Shown piece after piece: positions 60,031 through 64,000 of a stretch of 64,000 nucleotides of DNA. A model generated the notes under the pieces. That model saw only the letters and a list, made by a program, of their open reading frames with translations, was not told the DNA's origin and searched no databases. Numbering within the stretch: position 1 is the first letter of the stretch; each line of letters begins with the position of its first letter. The stretch comes from Magicicada septendecula (Eukaryota > Arthropoda > Insecta > Hemiptera > Cicadidae). The position numbers and the translations under genes are program-made. Location of the stretch: contig CM068369.1 in NCBI GenBank assembly GCA_034769895.1, forward strand, positions 423,795,479 to 423,859,478, read 5' to 3'.

Positions 60031-60060
60031 TACAAATTGGCGACCAACTGAAGGGGCTTT
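60031..60060 (+). promoter_or_regulatory. Primer-binding site of gypsy D
   Basis: CTACAAATTGGCGACCAACTG followed by AAGGGGC, matching the second PBS-like unit of gypsy C at about 20100. Confidence 0.65.
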
Positions 60061-60144
60061 AATCAGCGATTGACAGGCTACTATAATTTGCCCAATTCCT
60101 AATTAGAGCTTGGCAGCTGTTATCAAGTCGAGAAAGGAAGAAAA

Positions 60145-62235
60145 ATGCCGAAACGAGCATTATCTAAGAAAAGGGCGGCAGAAGCCGAAAAAGAGATTAA
60201 AGAGATAGATATGGAAAACAAGGAGGCAATGCCAGTGGAAGACGTGGAAATGATGCTACCTCCGATCGAACCAACCAAACCAATGTCACAAGAGGAACCG
60301 AATCAACCGGTACAACAAGAGGAACAGCCCGAGAAACCTACGCCAACAGGGGATGTCAATTTCCAGGAAACCCTGATGAGAATGATAATGGAAATGAGGG
60401 AGAAGAGCAAATCAATAAATAAAAACATAGAATCCACGAAAGGAGAATTGAAGGAGGACAACCAGTTATTAAAGGAAGAATTCAAAACAACGAAGGAAGA
60501 ATTGGTTAATAAAATTGAGAATACAAATAAGAGAATTGAAGAAAACAGTAAGAAGATGGAAAGTGACAACCAACAGTTGAAGGAAGAGTTAAGAGAAAAT
60601 AACAGGAAAATAGAAGAGAAGATGGAGGAGAAGTTGGAAGAATTGAAGGAGGATAACCAACTATTAAGAGAAGAATTAAGGGAGGTTAACCAAGAAAATC
60701 TGGACAAATTAGATGAGAGGATAGAGTTGTTAAAGGAAGAGTTGAGCAAGGAAATCAATGATAATAATGAATCCACAACTAAGAAATTAGAAGAAGAAAC
60801 CATGGGAATCAAACAACAAATTAAGGAAGTGGACGAAAGGTGTAACCAGACGGAGAGAGAAGTACAGGGTTTCAAAGAAGAGGTAAACACCAAATTCACT
60901 AATATCGAAGAGTACAGTAGAAGGAAGATGAAAGAAAACCGAAGAGAAACCCAGGAAGAATTAGGGAAGGTATGGAACCAAGTCGCGGAAAGGTGTGACG
61001 GAATGGAAGAGGCTATGACGAATATAACGGGTCAAGTACGGCAGAGCCAAGAAGAAATGGAAGTCATTAGAAATCGACCCACTAACTTTACTGGGATACC
61101 AATGAATGAAAATCGGGAATAGTTAAATTTCCGACAATACAAAAGAAAACCGATGGAGTTCCTGGCCCGGATTGAGGAATACTTTGCCAAACATAGAGGG
61201 AATAGGTGGAATAACAACCGGGAGATATTGGACGAGTTGTTCAGGGAAATGACCGACAATTGGTGGATGGCGAATCGAAGTGAGATCGCGGACTACCAAC
61301 AGTTCAAAAACCTATTCAAAGTGAAGTACTGGTCAGAAACAACGCAGAACTTGATACGGGACAATATCTGCCATGGACAATATAAGGCCCAAGTAGGTAA
61401 CACCATGACGGCCTATTTCCTAGGAAAGGTGTGTCTGGCAAAACATTTAGAACCGGCAATACCCGAGGAATGCCTGGTGAACAAGTTGTCCTACCACTAT
61501 GATGAAGACATAATCAGAGCAAGAAGGGGTAGCCAGATGAAGACGGTGCAAGTTATGACCGAATTACTGGAGAGTTACGAGAACGAGGAATACTACCGTC
61601 AGAGTAGAAGGAGAAACGATCGGCCGGAAATAAGAAGTAATCAGTACCCCAGTAACAGTAACAACCAGAATGGTAACAACTACCAAGGGAACTGTAACCA
61701 TCAGAATAATTATAATGGTAATAATAACCCTCAGAATAATAATAATAATAACTTCAACAATAATCCGAATAACAATAGGAATAACAACAACTACCCAAAT
61801 AACCGAAATAACTATTATCAGCACCATAATAATTTTTATAGTCAGAGAAACCCCCACGCCGGTAATACTGAACGTTATTACCAAAATAATAGGAATTACA
61901 ATTCCAATAACTACAATAATAACAACAGGGTTTCCTGACCACGGGTAAATTTCATAAGAGCTGAAGATAATGGGCCAAGAAGGTATAACCGTCAGCGAAG
62001 GAACAGTTTCCACGATGGAGATCATCGGCGGAGGAGCGGAGAATGTGATGGTCTGAGGTACGACCAACATAGACGAAGTACCAGTCTAGATGATCCTGGT
62101 CGGCAACCAAACCAAGAACAAACATTTGAACATCGTACAGAGCGGCAGGAACCGACGCAAGGTTTCCAGACCGACACCTCGGTCGGCCCTAATAACAACA
62201 ACGAACACGATAATTTAAACGGGAGGAGGCAGTGA
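60145..62235 (+). pseudogene. gypsy D Gag, two nonsense codons, otherwise collinear
   Basis: One frame from ATG 60145 to the TGA at 62233-62235. It holds a basic N-terminus (KKRAAEAEKE), a long coiled coil (60400-61010), the capsid-like region (RKPMEFLARIEEYF, DNWWMANRSEIA, FKVKYWSET), an Arg-rich block, and an Asn-rich tail of over 80 residues. It ends in a charged region common to C and D (RVNFIRAED). Nonsense codons lie at about 61120 (TAG; C has TGG) and 61936 (TGA; C has CGA). No CCHC zinc knuckle is present. Confidence 0.9.
62214..62220 (+). promoter_or_regulatory. -1 ribosomal frameshift slippery site, gypsy D
   Basis: TTTAAAC in register T TTA AAC with gag (codon TTA at 62215). The -1 frame reads CGG GAG GAG GCA GTG ATG straight into pol, 12 bases before the gag stop. 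It is identical in position to gypsy C. Confidence 0.75.
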
Positions 62236-64000
62236 TGAATTATCACGACCCTTCACTGCTCCTATCTCCTGGGTATAAACAAGAGTTGCAAGGTGCAACT
62301 GAATCGAATAACATTACCATCATTAGAAATAACTATCTAAAAAACATAAGAACCGAACTATTGGAGGAGAACGACACTAGCCTCAATAGTCAGAATAATG
62401 AAATAATATATATAAAAGCGGAAGTAGAAGGAATCCCCGCCAAGATCATGATTGATACCGGTGCGATTATATCGATAATTAATATAATTGAATTGGAAAG
62501 AATCCAGAAAGAATGTGGTAGAACACTGCCAATGTTGCCAGTAAATAATATTATCTTAGTAGGTGCCACTGGCCGTTAAAACAAAACTATTAGAAAACAA
62601 GTTTCTGTAAATGTCATTAGCCGTGGTATAGCTTTAAATATGGTATTTTTAGTTGCAACCGGACTGCCATTTAATATATTGGTAGGGTGAAATATATTAA
62701 AGAGGAACTCCGCTATTATAGATTTGAACAAAGAAAAGGTATCACTGTTTTCAGAAGGAATAACGTGGACAGCAGATTTAGTAGGAGGCGAGAATATACT
62801 TCCCAGCAGTATACACCAACAACTTCGGAACATAAACTATGTAGAGAACAACTCCCTGAATAACCAAATAATATATAATAACATGGAAGAGGATTTATGG
62901 TCAGTTAAGATACGGGAAATATGGGACTTCCGGTGCGGAATCACAAAAGAGAAATTACCCATACACCAAGCAAATCGCCTGATAAGGGTATATGAGAAAT
63001 ATAAATCAGTATTTTCTGATGAACCCGGTAAGATAAAGAATTATCAATGTAAACTTAAATTTAGGGAAACCGTGGAATTTAACCGAAGGTCATATCCCAT
63101 CGCGCATTCACTGAAGGAGGCCGTGAGAGCGGAAATTAATAAGATTATCAGCAGTGACATAATTGAGAGTAGTCAATCTCCATTCACCAGTCCAATCGTA
63201 GCTGTTCCCAAGAAAAACGGACAAGTCCAGCTTTGTTTGGATGCGCGCGAAATAAATAAAATGATCATATAAATGACAGAACATCACCCGGTGAGATAGA
63301 GGAGATCTTGAAACGATTCTACGGTACCAAGTTTATTAGTATACGGGACACTGTGTGTGGTTACTGGCAAGTGGAGTTGCACACACAGAGTCGTCAGTAT
63401 GTGGTGTTCATATTCGAAGAGCGCAATTACCAGTTCAAGAGATTGCCCTTCGGACTTGTGAAGTCAGTAGCCATCTTTGTGGCCTGCATGGACCAGATAC
63501 TTGGACAGGAAGCACTCCAATTTACCACTGTATATGTAGACGATCTACTGATTACCTCAGAAACCTGGGAGGAACACTGCTACAGAGTGGAACATGTACT
63601 CGAGAAGTTAGCAAAAAATAACATAACTCTTAAATTGGAGAAATCCAGATTCATTGCTAGAGAAGTACAGTTCTTGGGTTTTAATTTAGATGATCAAGGT
63701 ATATCCCCATCATTAGAAAAAGTGGAGGTGATTCAGAAGTTCCCTAAACCAAAGAACAGGAAACAATTACAGTCTTTTCTCGGACTCTGTAACTATTACA
63801 GAAAGTTTCAGCATCAGTATTCCGAGCTAACAGCCAAGTTTCAACAGCAATTATCTTCGAAAAACAAATGGATCTGGGGTCAAGAACAGGACGTTACTTT
63901 CAAACTCATTAAAGACAAGTTCTTAGAGATCGTTATACTCCGTCACCCGAATTTTAAAAAACCTTTCTTTTTAAATTGTGACGCTAGCAACATCAGTTTA
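62236..64000 (+). pseudogene. gypsy D Pol (protease, RT, start of RNase H), runs off the right edge
   Basis: Protease with IMIDTGAIISII (about 62448) and RT from PFTSPIVAVPKKNG through YVDDLLI (about 63535). The RNase H start (LNCDAS) lies at the window end. Stops occur at 62578 (TAA; C has CAA) and about 62688, and a frameshift at about 63270 after REINKMII. Further frame changes occur beyond. It is collinear with C pol. Confidence 0.9.

Noticed and set aside
61564-62070. 168-codon minus frame opposite the gypsy D Asn-rich region
   Set aside because: AAT/AAC repeats read in antisense give Val/Ile-rich text; it is an artefact of composition.

Overview
The window is from a eukaryotic nuclear genome, most likely an arthropod and probably an insect. 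The evidence is large AT-rich introns, GT-AG splice sites, and a mix of Ty3/gypsy, Penelope-like (PLE), RTE-like, tRNA-SINE and pogo/Tigger transposons. The species cannot be named from the sequence. No bacterial or CRISPR features were seen.

Host gene: five consecutive exons of one gene lie on the minus strand at 51582-51801, 49780-50004, 44376-44567, 42236-42435 and 32652-32794. Conceptual splicing keeps phase and gives the end of the linker and the start of AAA1 of a cytoplasmic dynein-2 heavy chain (DYNC2H1, the intraflagellar transport motor; Drosophila btv). The Walker A exon should come next but was not found, so the following intron probably runs off the left edge. Nearly everything else is intronic transposon DNA.

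Layout, left to right. 1-2.9 kb: uninterrupted 3' part of a gypsy pol and a candidate 3' LTR. 5.2-9.45 kb: decayed PLE, then a 2-kb near-perfect palindrome of a second PLE with a GIY-YIG endonuclease and a hammerhead ribozyme in each arm. 9.8-11.8 kb: gypsy leader with a tandem array of primer-binding-site-like units and a broken gag. 12.6-18.2 kb: complete LTR retrotransposon with 1,069-bp LTRs and a 4-bp target duplication, carrying only one unrecognised ORF; a partial relative lies at 29.3-31.8 kb. 18.2-24.9 kb: gypsy family C, interrupted by a Tigger with an intact 533-aa transposase (24.9-26.9 kb), followed by a nearly complete PLE (27-28.8 kb) and a 400-bp foldback. 33.4-35.7 kb: non-autonomous Tigger-like element containing an LTR relative. 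36.4-41.6 kb: small foldback with a hammerhead core, then two RTE-like insertions 31 bp apart. 42.7-47.1 kb: RT remnant, SINE, second Tigger. 53.3-57.7 kb: LTRs of the C family, one containing a 115-bp PLE foldback. 60-64 kb: a second C-family gypsy (D), gag and pol, with stop codons.

The main unusual signals are: (1) a hammerhead-ribozyme-bearing PLE system that repeatedly inserts as head-to-head palindromes from 115 bp to 2 kb; (2) the pol-less LTR element with an orphan ORF, duplicated PBS-like motifs and repeated G-runs; (3) a conserved UUUAAAC -1 frameshift site joining gag and pol in gypsy C and D; (4) two RTE copies sharing the same frame-breaking 7-bp duplication. All functions are inferred from motifs read by eye; no database search was run.
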